In this document: positions 31,925-43,445 of the stretch, in pieces
Position numbering within the stretch: the first letter of the stretch is position 1
Layout of the letters: every line of letters starts with the position of its first letter
Source of the DNA: Tigriopus japonicus
Lineage: Eukaryota > Arthropoda > Copepoda > Harpacticoida > Harpacticidae
Reading direction: 5' to 3'
Assembly (NCBI GenBank): GCA_010645155.1
Contig: CM021316.1
Coordinates: 6,729,023-6,793,022 of the forward strand
Length of the DNA: 64,000 nt
Made by a program: the position numbers and the translations under genes
Notes under the pieces: model-generated
Database searches by the model: none
Told to the model about the DNA's origin: nothing
What the model saw: the letters and a program-made list of their open reading frames with translations, nothing else

Positions 31925-34919
31925 TCATTCAAATAGGCCCTTCTTTTTCGGCTTGCCCAATTCCAATTTTACATCAAGATTTTGAATCATTTCCACAATG
32001 ACGCTTAGGTCTTTCTTCATTGCATTGGTCTCTTCTGCATATCGTCGAATTTCGCTTTGCAGATCTCCAATTAAATCTTTAGTGACATCAGCCTCCTCGG
32101 TATCAAGGTAATCGCTGGCATACTTGGATACCAATGTCCTAATTAATTGTTGGTACTGTGAGTGCTTTGTGTTGTCATCTTTGGCTGATGAATTCAATTT
32201 GATCACGTCAGGTATATACTTATCCACACAATCATTACAACAAAAACAAATAAAAATGTCTACCAAGAGGTGGATCAAATTCATCGGCGCAGGCAATACC
32301 ACGGCATTATTACAATAATCCATCCACACATGAGTTCGATGATATTTCCATGATGCCAGTTTGTTCTCAGTGATGCTTTCCATTGCCTCGTTCATGAGAG
32401 CAATGAGGAGATTTAGTAATATGACAACAATTATAACATTGTAGACTCCCCAAATTGAGAGGGCAAAATAACGTGTAACACCAATACTACAACCCACCAC
32501 TTCTGGGTGCCCAGGATCAAATACGGACCAAAACAAGGTCTTCATGGACTTACTCATGGTTCTGAATTGGTTTTCAGGATTGTCTGCAGCATTTGCAATC
32601 CTGAAAAGAAACAAAAGGCTTTCCTTGTAAAATTGAGACAAGTTTTGTTATATAATTGAGAGGAAAATTTCCATAGAACATTCCCAGTTACAAACGCTAC
32701 TTTCAGTTACAATTTCTACATTTATTGCAACAATTCCCTCAAAAGATAGTTCTGTTATAAAAAACTACGTTTTTTGATCGGAAACCGAAATTTCTAGGGT
32801 AGTATGTGTTTTGGAAATTCTCATTTGCCAATAAATTTTCTATTCCTAATTTTACCCGGGAATCCCACGTGGGAAAATTCCCAAAATCTAGGTAACATCA
32901 TTATTTGAGCCCTTACCCTTGAAATTCACTGATTTTGGGAACCGTTTGACAACTCTTTGATAATTTACCATCAAGAAATGATGACCAACATTCATCTTCA
33001 CAAGGTACAAGATCAGTTTCCGTTCCATTGATACAATATGCTCCCACAACTTTTCGCTCCATCACGAAACTGCTGTTTCGACACACCATGTTTAAGTCAC
33101 TACATTCTTCTAGCTCTCGACTTAAGATGAAATTGAGCCCCAAGGCAAAAGCTACCGTAATTATGAGGTAAGCCAGTATGAAACTAGCCACAATAGCAAT
33201 GCAACGCCTCATTCCAATATAAACACTGCCGACCGTTGGATGCAGTCGGAACAGCTGCAGGAGTTGCGTGATAATCAAAACAATCGCCAAACCTTGCAGA
33301 CAATTTCCGGTTCGAACCCAGCTGAATTGGTCGTCAGGATCAACGCAATGGTGGGACGTTCCTTCGTTTTTGTATTTATAGCCCGCGAATTCAATGGCGT
33401 ATCCTGCAATCAGGGTTAAGTGGCTGACGATTCTGTAGTCAATGTAGGCATTGGAAAGGGCCTTCATGAGTTTGGCTCTCATCAAATCAAAGTGCGATCC
33501 ATGTTTGAGACGAACACTTCGCATCAATTGAACCATGACTTGAATATCAGCCAATGTGAAACCAACCGCCCAAACGCAAGCCACGTAGTCATACGTGTCA
33601 GCCCTGAAGGATTCTATTCCATCTTTAGCCGAGCTGAAATTCATATGTGACAGTAGCACCCAGGCAACGAACAAGAGGTAACAACCCACGTGGCTTGTCA
33701 TTCTGCAAAAAGGTACGTCCAGATTTGTGGCCCATTTCCGAGGCCAGGACTTCTTGGCTTCTTCCGAGGTTGGATTGTACGGATTCATGGAATTGTAGCT
33801 GGTTACTCCCAAAGGTCGTGTAACAATGTCCTCGTTTTGATCTCGTTTCTTGGAGGAACATTTTAGTTTAAAGAGAATATACCACAAAGAGTACCATGGT
33901 GTCATTGCCACTTGAAAAGACGTGGCCATGAAATAGTCGAGTGTCCCTTGGTCCATTAATTGGTCACCCCGGTCATTCCCGTAGAACGACTCTCTAATAA
34001 CTTGCTGACAGCTGTCATGGGTTACGAAATCCTCCAAATTCAGTTGAAGCCCTTGATATATTCGTGGAAGGAGAGTGCTTCCTTTCAGTGAGAGCCCATC
34101 AATACCATCATCTTGGCCAAGAAAAAGCTCTACTTGAGCTTTGCCTTCACAAAGATTGAGCATGACCCAAATGAACTTCTTTATCATTTTGGATATCAAG
34201 TCCAACGTGTTCCCAAAAGCAATCAGACTGGAAGACCATTCCTGAACGGTTTCCAACAAATGGAAAGATCTGGCAATAGGATCCACCTGGTCATATTTTG
34301 CTTCCGCGATCAGATATGCAGGATTGGCGAGAGCTTCCAATCTGGTCAGTTCCAAATTGATATCCGCATGCTCCATAAGCACTTCATCACTTTTGGAGTC
34401 CCAAAACAAAGCCGAGTGAATCCGAAATCCACGCTTGTAGAATGCAGATACCAGGGGGATTTCGTTTCGTCTGCTTGCCCGCACCATGGCCTCATGATTG
34501 ATCTTGATTCTAATTGCAGGGTATGTTTTGTCAATCTCATCAACCCAAGCCAAAGTACGATCCAGATGAGCCGGACTTGTGCTTCCATCGGCACTCACTT
34601 TAAGCACATTATTGATGAAACAGAGAAAATCCAACGAAATTCCACTCTCCACTAGCTGAGTGTCCTCAACGATGTCATGCTTGATATTATGAAGAACTCT
34701 TTGCCATTCTGTAGGATTGCGAGAATCGAGGAAACGTTTGATGGCCGCTTCGTCCAACTCTGGACCCTCGCCAAAAATGGTCTGAAGATCCTTGGATTTG
34801 GCAATGAAATTTGAGTCCATGGAAACGTAAAACACTTTGGGTGTTCTGTCGAGAGGTTCCCTGTCTCGTTGAAAAAGATTGAACCGCATTGGACTGATTC
34901 TACTAACTCTGCCTCCCAT
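31925..34919 (-). CDS. TRPC-like cation channel, two coding exons
   Basis: Exon 1 runs from ATG at 34919 to 32917 and exon 2 from 32600 to 31925. Donor GG|GTAAGG and acceptor TTTCTTTTCAG|G join in phase 2, giving 892 residues. The N-terminal half has degenerate ankyrin-like helices and then the TRPC linker (LARxx-type block ending ..FVTHDSCQQVI, about residues 297-307; compare FVAxPNCQQLL in TRPC). Six helices follow (about 411-427, 443-465, 499-515, 541-562, 573-600, 717-737), with an LFW pore motif (TLFWSVF, about 689) and a TRP-box-like WKYHRTHVW after S6. A C-terminal amphipathic region ending in KPKKKGLFE may form a coiled coil. The protein would be a plasma-membrane non-selective cation channel. 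Odd: the S5-pore segment is long and holds at least six Cys. The open frame extends 27 codons upstream to a GTG after a stop, so either this ATG is the start or an upstream exon exists. Confidence 0.88.
32602..32916 (-). other. Intron of TRPC-like gene
   Basis: A 315-nt intron with GTAAGG donor and TTTCTTTTCAG acceptor. It falls in the pore turret just before the pore helix. It contains the palindrome-like cccacgtggg (32868-32877 region) but nothing else notable. Confidence 0.75.
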
Positions 34920-35032
34920 AATGAGGTGATATGATAAGGCTTGGTGGCCTGAAGTGTTGTCTGATTGTTTCTCTTTGACCTTTCTTTGGAAATGTTCCAC
35001 ATATATGGCTTAAGAGAGGGACTGTACCTCAT

Positions 35033-36715
35033 AAAGTTGCATGTTGGAACACTTGTGTTCAGAGAACAATCTTAGAAGTGTCAGTTTCCTCTCTGAAACT
35101 CTAGATTAAGAGTTGCTTTCAAATGTTTATTCGACATATTTTTTATTGTCCACTAATCCGTCTTTAATGCTTTGTGACTTTAGAGGACATAATGTGATAG
35201 AAGAATTTTCTTTTTGGCAAGATGATTATGAAGTCTTCGTGATAAAAAACTGGCCATGTGGAAAAAGAAACAATAAACGTGGCCCGCAAGGAAAGATAGA
35301 GTTGGAACACTTGTTAAAAGATGAAATGCCAAGAGTGAGTTTGGAATATACTAATGATACAAGTGATTTTCACTTACCAAAGAAGGGAGCAAAATGTTGC
35401 ACCACATTTTTCTAAAATGTTTTGCAATTTTTCCATAGTTCTCTGAAAAAGTGGCACTCTTGAACCAAGGACCAAAGTGACAGTTCATATTCACAATCAC
35501 TTTGAATAAGATTGCTTCCATTTGCCTTTGCCATCGAGAATCACATTTAAACGGCAGGTTCAAAGCAGAGGATAACTCAGTAAGACCGGAAATGAATATA
35601 ATCCGATTCTTAATGCCTTAGTTCGGAAAACTTATACCAGAATATGACGAATTTTTGGTATGTCGTGAGAAAAATCTCTCTCAAGAAGGCTTTTTTCGAT
35701 TTTGGGGTGCTAGTGTCAAAGGTTCGACCCTCGTTTTTCACAAAGTACTACTTCATGGCTGAAAGGCTGAACTTAATTAAATGTATGAAATCGGGCTTCA
35801 TACGACAATGTGAAGAAAAGTATTCCACCCCCAAGATTCATAGTGACCCAACATTATCAAAATATGTTCATGTGGTACGAAAGATCCAAAATAATGTTAT
35901 TTTTTGTCTTTTTGTTATCTTTGCACTTCAAATATTGATTGTCATTTTTTTTAATACATGGCATGTGTTAAATACATGATTGTCAATATATTTGACAATC
36001 GAAATAACTTCTTAGAGATAAGGGAGAATTGGAGAAATCTAGAGGAGAGCTCTTCTTTCGCAAACACTATTGAAACCATGGAATTTATGAAAATGAATTA
36101 GGAGAGCACTCACATTTTGACTGAGATTGAAGAGGAACAAAGACCAGCAATGGTCTTGTTGCAATAAGTAAAAAACTTGTCCATTTTTGAGCATACAAAG
36201 ACTTAAAGATGGTAACATTTATCGTGGTTCTCATCTGATCTGACAAAAAGTGTTGATAAGTTCTTGCACGCAACTGTCATTTAATACATCACAATAACTC
36301 GTTTAGGATACGTGATACTAAAATGAGATCCTCGAACAACCAGTCAAATTAGTGCTCGACCTTCTATTCTATGAAAGCTACTATTCATGTTGAGAATTCG
36401 TATGTGGAATCACTAAAACATTGTTCCCGTCGACCAAACCGTACCACTTTTTTATTGCGTAGGTGCCTGCACTTTGATTTTGTCTGCAAATTGAATGAAC
36501 GACTTCATTTTGGAAGAAAGGAAGTATATTTTGCCAGAATCAGTGAATCATCCTGAGCCCACGTGTTGGCCCCTGCAGGTTGCCGACCCTTGCTTTAGAC
36601 TTCATAGTGGGGCAGCAAAAATGTCCGGTCATGTACTTTCAGAAGGAAAAAGATTATAACTTTGGAAATGCTAGCCATAGCCTCACGAAATTTTCTGCGT
36701 TTTTAAATCACAGTA
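35033..36715. other. Region 5' of TRPC-like gene; no supported gene
   Basis: The plus-strand frame 35644-35979 (111 residues) ends in one hydrophobic helix (FCLFVIFALQILIVIFF), but it has no splice context or recognised domain and I do not call it. A hAT-like end ggttgccgacccttg at 36579-36593 resembles the termini of the 49850-50078 element. Confidence 0.4.
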
Positions 36716-37260
36716 TTATCCATATTTTTCCAATTTGTGTCTTCCATTTAATTCCATTAAGGCCTCAACTTGGGACCGGAAAGGCGAATCTGCCTTCCTG
36801 ATGGTGGCCTTGGCAAAGTTGGTCAACACTTTTGCAATCTTGGCCCTCAAGGACTCTAAATTTGGATGAGGGGTAGCTTTGGTCTCATTCTGTAACACAC
36901 TCATTAAAAATAGTCTAAAGGTTGTGATTTAGGGAGAATGGACGCCAGAACTCCTCGGGCCAAAAGTTGGCAGAGTTTCTTGGCATAACTTTTCATATTC
37001 TTTGATATTTGGGACAAAGCACCGTTCTGGTCCACAAATACCCTAGTTAGTTGTTCGTGTAACAAATGGGCCTTAATCCATGGCAAAACTGGGTACCCCA
37101 GGATGTTGTAGTAGACCATGGTGGAGACACTTTCTCCTGTGTGGGAGAAATATTCTTCCTGTTGGCCTACAAGACACCCAGGTCTAACACTTGGGTGAGG
37201 TGTTCGTCCTAAGGATCCCCTTGACCTCCTCTGTTCATTCTGCCACCCATCTGTCATTGT
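36716..37260 (-). pseudogene. Mariner transposase relic
   Basis: The minus strand reads YNILGYPVLPWIKAHLLHEQ..VFVDQNGALSQISKNM..., then a frameshift, then PHPNLESLRAKIAKVLTNF and a VEALMELNGRHK end. This corresponds to the C-terminal half of mariner transposases (PWIK, QQDxAP, PHPNLESL, RVEAMVEANGGH). The QQD aspartate block is degraded (VDQNGALS), so it is inactive. The N-terminal half is absent. Confidence 0.8.
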
Positions 37261-37612
37261 GTAATTACAGACATCAACATATTTTCGGTCCTATGTTGCT
37301 TTAACAATGCAAAAACCAAGCCTTGCTGCCTCTTGCACATTTCTGTACTTAAAGGTAATTTGATTGACTGGCTCATTTAGGCTGGAAATTTGCAATACGC
37401 GACCGGACAATTTTGCTGCCCTACTCTGTATACCACAAGAAATGGAAGTGTCAAAGTGTCACTCTTCTTTTGACTCAACAAGGTCCCTTGCAAGCTCAAC
37501 ATTGTCAAACCAAAACGCACATTTCTTCAAATCTTACCTTCATTGACTTTTGTGCCAACGTCATTCTTATTTTTTTTGTCAAATTCTGCAAACTTAGAAG
37601 CTGATCTCAAGG

Positions 37613-38198
37613 CTCAAGAAAAAGGCGCCGTCCACTGTCCTGATTTTCTCGGACAAGGAGAACTGGACTGTGGACCAGAGCCGGAATGCGAGGAACGACC
37701 GCTACTTGGCCTTGAGGACGTTCCCCCCATCAATGCCTCCAAGCATCCAGAAAGTGCAATGATGCTTGGCGTCGTTGCGTCGGATGGCAAACGGATGCCT
37801 CCGTACTGGTTTTTGAAGGGCCTGCGCGTGGGAGCCGAGGAATACCGTGATGTCATGAAGATAGTTGTGAAGCCCTGGTTGGATGAGTCTTACCCGGTCG
37901 GGAACTATGTCTGGCAACAGGACTCTGCCCCTGGTGCAGCAAACATCTTGCTGATTTCTGGCCGGCGCAATTGTGGCCGCCATCATTGCCGGATTGTGCT
38001 CCGCTCGACTTTGGCATCTGGGGCTACGTGGAGAGCAAGGCCTGTGCCGCTCCTCTCAGATCTGCCGACACCATGAAGTCTGTTGTTAAGGACAAGTGGG
38101 CTGCAATACCCGAGGACTACGTCCGCAAAGTCTGCGGTGCCTTCAGGGGCAGGCTTAAGGCCATGGTGGCTGCCAACGGCGGTCATTTTGAAAAATAA
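37613..38198 (+). pseudogene. Mariner transposase relic, catalytic core
   Basis: The plus-strand frames give RLKKKAPSTVLIFSDKENW, then after a shift KHPESAMMLGVVASDGKRMP and YVWQQDSAP. After another shift comes FWPPSLPDCAPLDFGIWGYV with an AMVAANGGHFEK end. The three Asp blocks (FSD, QQD, LPD) of a DDD mariner transposase are visible but lie in different frames, with at least two frameshifts. The N-terminal DNA-binding half is missing. It is GC-richer than its surroundings, suggesting relatively recent arrival. Confidence 0.88.
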
Positions 38199-38469
38199 GA
38201 AGGTAAAACAATATGCTTGCACATATAAAAAATCTTGCCCTGGCGTCAACCTTGCTGTTCTTGACAGCCTCAGACATGGCGGAGCCCATATTTCCGCGAT
38301 TTGCTTGCTCACACTGTATAGGGCGTAACGAAAAAATCTTTAACTCAGTATTTGCCTAATAGCTCAAGAGTGGGTTGTGGTAGACAAATGATTCCGTTTT
38401 ATGATATAGTATAAAGACATAGTTATCAAAGAAAACAAAAAAGTACGTTCTAGCTGTTATATTTCCCAA

Positions 38470-38978
38470 GATATTCAATATGGAAAGAGACAAACGAATT
38501 TCGATCCGTGCGCTTTTGGACGCTGGCCAAACGCCAACACAGATTTCCCACCAAGTGGGTGTGTCCAGACCCACTGTATATGCCGTGAGGCGGTCCCAGA
38601 ATATTGAGAGAAAGGCTGGGAGTGGTAGCAAGTCCAAACTTGACCCAAAGAAGTTCAAGACACTGGCAAAAAGGGCCCCACTGAAGTCAATGAGGTCATT
38701 TGCAAGGGATTTGGGCCTTTCGCACATGTCAGTGAACAGGGCAATGAAAAAGGTTGGTGGAAAGAGCCTTGTGAGAGTGGAGAGACAGACCTCCAGCCTT
38801 TTTCATTGCCCTGTTCACTCACATGTGCGAAATGCCCAAGTCCCTTGCAAATGACCTCATTGACTTCAGTTCTTTTTCCCAGTGTCTTGAACCTCTTTGG
38901 GTCAAGTTTGGACTTGCGTCCACTCCCAGCCTTTCTCTCAATATTCTGGGACAGCCTCACGGCATATACTGTACAGTG
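38470..38978 (+). pseudogene. Mariner N-terminal helix-turn-helix fragment in an inverted duplication
   Basis: From ATG at 38480 the plus strand reads a mariner N-terminus: ERDKRISIRALLDAGQTPTQ, a VGVSRPTVYAV helix-turn-helix and a second GLSHMSVNRAMKKVGGKSLV helix-turn-helix. At about 38757 it turns back: 38798-38978 is an inverse copy of 38573-38757 with about 90% identity, separated by about 40 bp. It thus encodes the same domain on both strands, converging. No catalytic core is attached. Confidence 0.88.
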
Positions 38979-39301
38979 TTCCTGTTTAAGTACATATTTA
39001 GGGATTTTTTAAAGAATTTTTATGCAAGTATTATTGAAGAAAACATTTGCAATTGATAAGCAACATCATCCGTCTGAAAAGTGTTTGTAATTTTAAAATG
39101 ACTTGTCTAGCTCCAAAGCGCTATAACAAACCAGTTTGAGCCCATTTGTTTCCACAAGGATATAAGAAGTTCCAAATGGGAAAGTTATTAGACGTTTCCT
39201 CTTTATTTGGCATTTGGGGTGGAAGGGCTATCAAGAAGGCTGGAACCTTTTTCATAATTTTTCATACTTTGGATGAGATTTAGAACCCAAATTCTAATTT
39301 G

Positions 39302-39475
39302 AAAGACTGGTGTCGGTGTCGCTATCGGTGTCAGTGTCGCCGTCGACACCAGCAGTGTCGACAGCACGATGTCGATGGGCAACTTTGACACCGGTGTCGG
39401 TGTGGGCGTCGGTATCAATCTTATGGTGTCGGTGTCGAGTCAAAAGCAAAATTGCTGGTGTCACCCATCCCTACC
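39302..39475. mobile_element. GGTGTC-rich hAT-like MITE end (copy 2)
   Basis: Dense imperfect (GGTGTC)n words and their inverse GACACC surround a gtcgacaccagc palindrome, ending in gtcacccatcccta at 39474. The tract aligns throughout with 57102-57269, including the preceding ggatgagatttagaaccc. The left terminus was not found. Confidence 0.7.
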
Positions 39476-42100
39476 TGACCTCCTATCTACATCAAATTCT
39501 TTGACAAGAGATACTTTGCAAGCTACGTCAACCTATGTCTCAAAATACTACGCATTCCAAACACTTGTTTTTGGCTACTTAAGCGCCTTCTAGATGTCTG
39601 ACCGACCATATTATATGCATTGTAAAATCAAACAATATGGTTAGTTAAGGAACAGCTAACTGGGAAGCTACAATGCAAAAGATTGGTAGATCACAGCAAA
39701 AATAAGCCCCAAAAAGTTTGACCTATTTTCGCCCTTTTCAAAATCTACTGGACAAAATTTTGTGTTTCAAAGCTAAAAGGTTGCCCATATTTTCAATTAT
39801 TCTGGTTGCAATTAAAGATCCCTATTCGTAGAAAACTAGTAATCGCAACTACAAAAAAAAAAAAAAAAAATCAAAATCAAAATTTTGTCTTTTTTCGGTG
39901 CTTGTAAAAAGATCAAACAACGAAAAGAGAGTTCTTATCGTAATACTCGTCAAATTGTAAACGACAGTCTCCCTCTAACCCTGTACTCTTCAAATGCAAT
40001 TGCCAAGTTCCCCTAATTCACAAATAATTGCAATCGAAATTAATGCGTTCAGAGACACAGTTCCAAAATCAATTCAAATTTGCATGCTAGATGGTACCTT
40101 TAACCTCAGGGGAAAGATTTTCATCAATAAATGGTCTATCGAGAGAGGATTGGTGACTGTCTTGAAAAGTATTTAATTGACTTTGTATCAAAATGCTGAA
40201 GACAAAATGACCAATCAAGGAACAATGTATGACTTTTTCGAACAAACGTGTCCAAAAACATGAGGAAAAAGATTGCTGTATCTGGCAGTAACTGCCCAGT
40301 ATTGCGTGTTTTGATGTACGATACGAAAAGGCGCGTGCTAAAAAAGACGTTTCATATCTCCAATTGAAACGTAACGAATTTATTTGACATTTGCGGTAAT
40401 TCGCTTGATATGTTTTTGTTATTAATTAATTAAGAAAAACAGTGAGAAATGTGCATAATTGGGTGAATGTGTAAAAAAATCTTAATCCAAGTTACGACCT
40501 GTTGTTAAAACTTGGTGAAACAGAGATTGTTGACAAACCAGGACAAAAAAGTCGGAGAATTTAAGTTGTTTACGCCCTTTAACTGAGGATCTGAAACTAA
40601 TTACAAATTTCTCCTTGATGGAAACCAGGCTGGTGCATATTGAAATGGACTACTGATTGTCAGAAGACCATTGTTAATCATAGATTGCCAAAGTTCCCTC
40701 TTGCGGGTTGAATCGAAATACTTGCAATAAGTTTGGAAAATACTTGGAAAATCTAGGCATCTTCTTTGAGATTGTAATTCACAAAAGTACAATGATTGGG
40801 ACTGACCCCTTCAAAATTGATGCAATTTCAACATGCTCAAACTTGAAAAAGTGTTTTTTTTTACCTTATCCTGATGGGAAAGGGCTTTCTTTTTTTCTTT
40901 TCAATGATACATTATTTTGCTCATCGTATGAGAAAATGACATACAGTGACTTGCAAGAAAATTACCAAAAAAATAACAATTGAAATCTTTGCAAATCAAA
41001 ATGTTGGCAAAACCAAAATAAATGCAAAACAAAAATTGAATTAGCATGTCCAACAACCATAAAATTTGATTTGCATTGTGGCATTAAACTTTAAAAAACA
41101 AATTTTTGACCGTTGTGATTTGACTTGAAAGGAAACACCCGGGACAAAACCTTGAACGTAAACCTAGAAATATGATTTTAACAGGGCACTTGTGACAAAA
41201 GTACTAGCTAGTAACGAAAGTACGGTAATTCGTTCCTTTTTTCGAAAAAGTAAGTGTTTTGCCATTAATTTTCAAAAATGCTGTGATTGTAACCGCTCAA
41301 AAACCCAAAAAGTACTCGTGACTCGTTCATTTTCCCTTTGCACTAGTTTTGATTATTTTTTTTAATGTGGCCTTACATTTTTCAGAACTTTTAAGATTCT
41401 TAACAGAAAGAGCAACTTTTCAAAAAACTTGGGGCAAAGCCAAAAAAAAATCAATTTACTTGACTTTGTTGGCAGACCTTTTGAGAGTTTTTTTCAGTAG
41501 TATGTACATCTACAAAGTGATATGTGTCTTTTGCTTCGCCAAAATTTAGTTCCACACGTCAGTCCTCTCTTTATATTTGGCTCATTCTTCAGAACGAAAA
41601 AGTATTTTCATTGCAGTCCCACATGATTGTTCCTACACGGTACTGGCCGTTTCAAAATTCCTTACTTTTGCCTTGAACATTTGGATTCTCAACAACCTGG
41701 GGTGTTTTTTTCGCTATTTTTGGGTCAAAACGGGACCAATTAAACTCAAATAACTCAGCACCTGAGAAAAATATTTTCAAGTAACATAGATTCAAGAAGT
41801 TTCTGCATGCATGTGTTCAAAAAGGTTACTAATTAGTAGATCGCGTAGAAAAATTTACTGATTTTCACAAAAAAATTAAATTTAATTCACTCCAAAAAGG
41901 CCAAAAAAATCAAAATAAAATTATTCCCAAACTGTTTCAAAAATGGTAATATTGAATTTAAAGTTACATTTAGTCATTCTTGTAATCATTCTTTGTAATC
42001 TAGCTACAACTCAGCACATTTAGTTATTTCTGGCTAAATATTAAGGTTTTATTTCTGGCATAGAAGAAATTTGTACTGAAGACAGATGTGTTCAGCGGAT
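39476..42100. other. Gene-free repeat-derived region
   Basis: Only short frames without domains. An A-run of about 18 is at 39851-39868. No tandem or inverted repeat is strong enough to call. Confidence 0.4.
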
Positions 42101-43445
42101 CCAAGTGTTCAAGATTAAAAAGAGCTAAATTCCTCAGTTTAGGGGCAAATTTTGGAGTTAAAAGAGCTAATTTTTTATGGAAAAAGAGCTAAATTTAAAA
42201 AGGCTTAAACACTAATATAATCAAATTTTTGGACCTTACGTAATTGGCAGTGTCTTTAAGACATGGAAAAATTGCTTTTTAGTTTTTTTTTCTTACTGTC
42301 TTAAGAACGGCCAAGAAATAAGGTTGTTCTGCGAAGTGATGTTGGCTTTTCGAATGTTACAGATAGAGCAACGAAAATGAAAGACCTATATGCCTCGGTT
42401 ATTGGCAAAAGCCGGTTTTCATTTTGGGGCCGACCAGAGAAAAATCTAATTTAACCCTTTGTTTGGCCCGTAATTCAAAGCTCACAAGCTAAATTTCAAT
42501 TACATCAAATGAACTTTTTGTCAGTTAGAGTTAGTGATGGACCGAAAGGGCTCATAACCGAAACCGAAAGTTTCGGCCGAAAGAGGGCTTAACCGAAACC
42601 GAAAGCAGCTGACTATAAAATTGTGTAAATTCAAAATCCACCTTAAAAATTAAATTGCTCATGTGTCCGATGTTGGGTAGGGCCATAGATTTCTTGACAC
42701 TGGATGGCGGACGACCGCTTGGTTGGTTGGAAAAACAGTACAATAAACCGGTTTGTGATCAATTCCCAGGAGACTATTCAATGTACTAATTTACCAACCA
42801 AGCGGTCGGTCGTACGACATCCAGTGGTCAAGATATCTATGGTAGGGCGTAGATTTTGAAAAATCGGGAAACTTGAATTTCAGTGGTTTTTGGACGAATT
42901 TTTTTTCGATTTTGTTGTCAAACTCCGTCCTTTATAGTGCATGTCTGCTTTCGGTTTCGGTAGGCAAAACCGAAACCGAAACCGAAATTTCGGCCGAAAG
43001 CGCTTTCGGTCCATCACTAGTTAGAGTAGAGTAGTTAGAATCAAAGGGTAAACTAAGTCAAGGTTTTAGTCGGTACCAGCATGTTAATGGAGACCAAGAC
43101 TAGCCGAAAGTTGCTATTTTTGGCTGCAGCAAGAAGAGCCATAGTTTGGAGTCAATTGTCCTGAAAAATCCTACGTATTTGTAGGAAGAATGACCATTTT
43201 TAAACAAGCCTCATTTTGTTGAGGTAGAAAATCTGGCAACTTCGAAAATTGTAAAAAGGAGCCAAAAATCCCTAAAATTCTCAGAAAAAGAGCTAAAAAA
43301 TTGCCAAATATTTCAAAAGGAGCTAAAAGAGCCAAATGAGCTAAATGCTCAAATTTGGAGCCAGATTTCCAAAATATGAGGAAAAAGAGCTTAAATTGGT
43401 CAGGCTGGATGTGGTAGCAAGTGATTTTTTGGCGCCAATTATGAC
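42101..43445. repeat. AAAGAGCTAAA word cluster flanking a nested hAT MITE
   Basis: The word AAAGAGCTAAA (and GGAGCTAAA) recurs at 42116-42205 and again at 43255-43400, on either side of the 42532-43019 insertion. This suggests one larger repeat-word element interrupted by it. Termini and duplication were not identified. Confidence 0.4.
42532..43019. mobile_element. hAT-type MITE, 488 bp, perfect 8-bp duplication (family B, copy 1)
   Basis: Inverted ends TAGTGATGGACCGAAAG. The flanking 8-mer gttagagt is identical at 42524-42531 and 43020-43027. (C)CGAAA words repeat beside both ends (42541-42608 and 42950-43010). The interior holds a second inverted pair: catagatttcttgacactgg..gaccgcttggttggt (about 42684-42730) against accaaccaagcggtcgg..ctatgg (about 42794-42842). 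No transposase is seen. Confidence 0.92.

Noticed and set aside
35644..35979. 111-residue plus-strand frame with one hydrophobic helix near its end
   Set aside because: No domain, no splice or poly(A) context, and composition like surrounding AT-rich DNA; chance frame is as likely as a gene.
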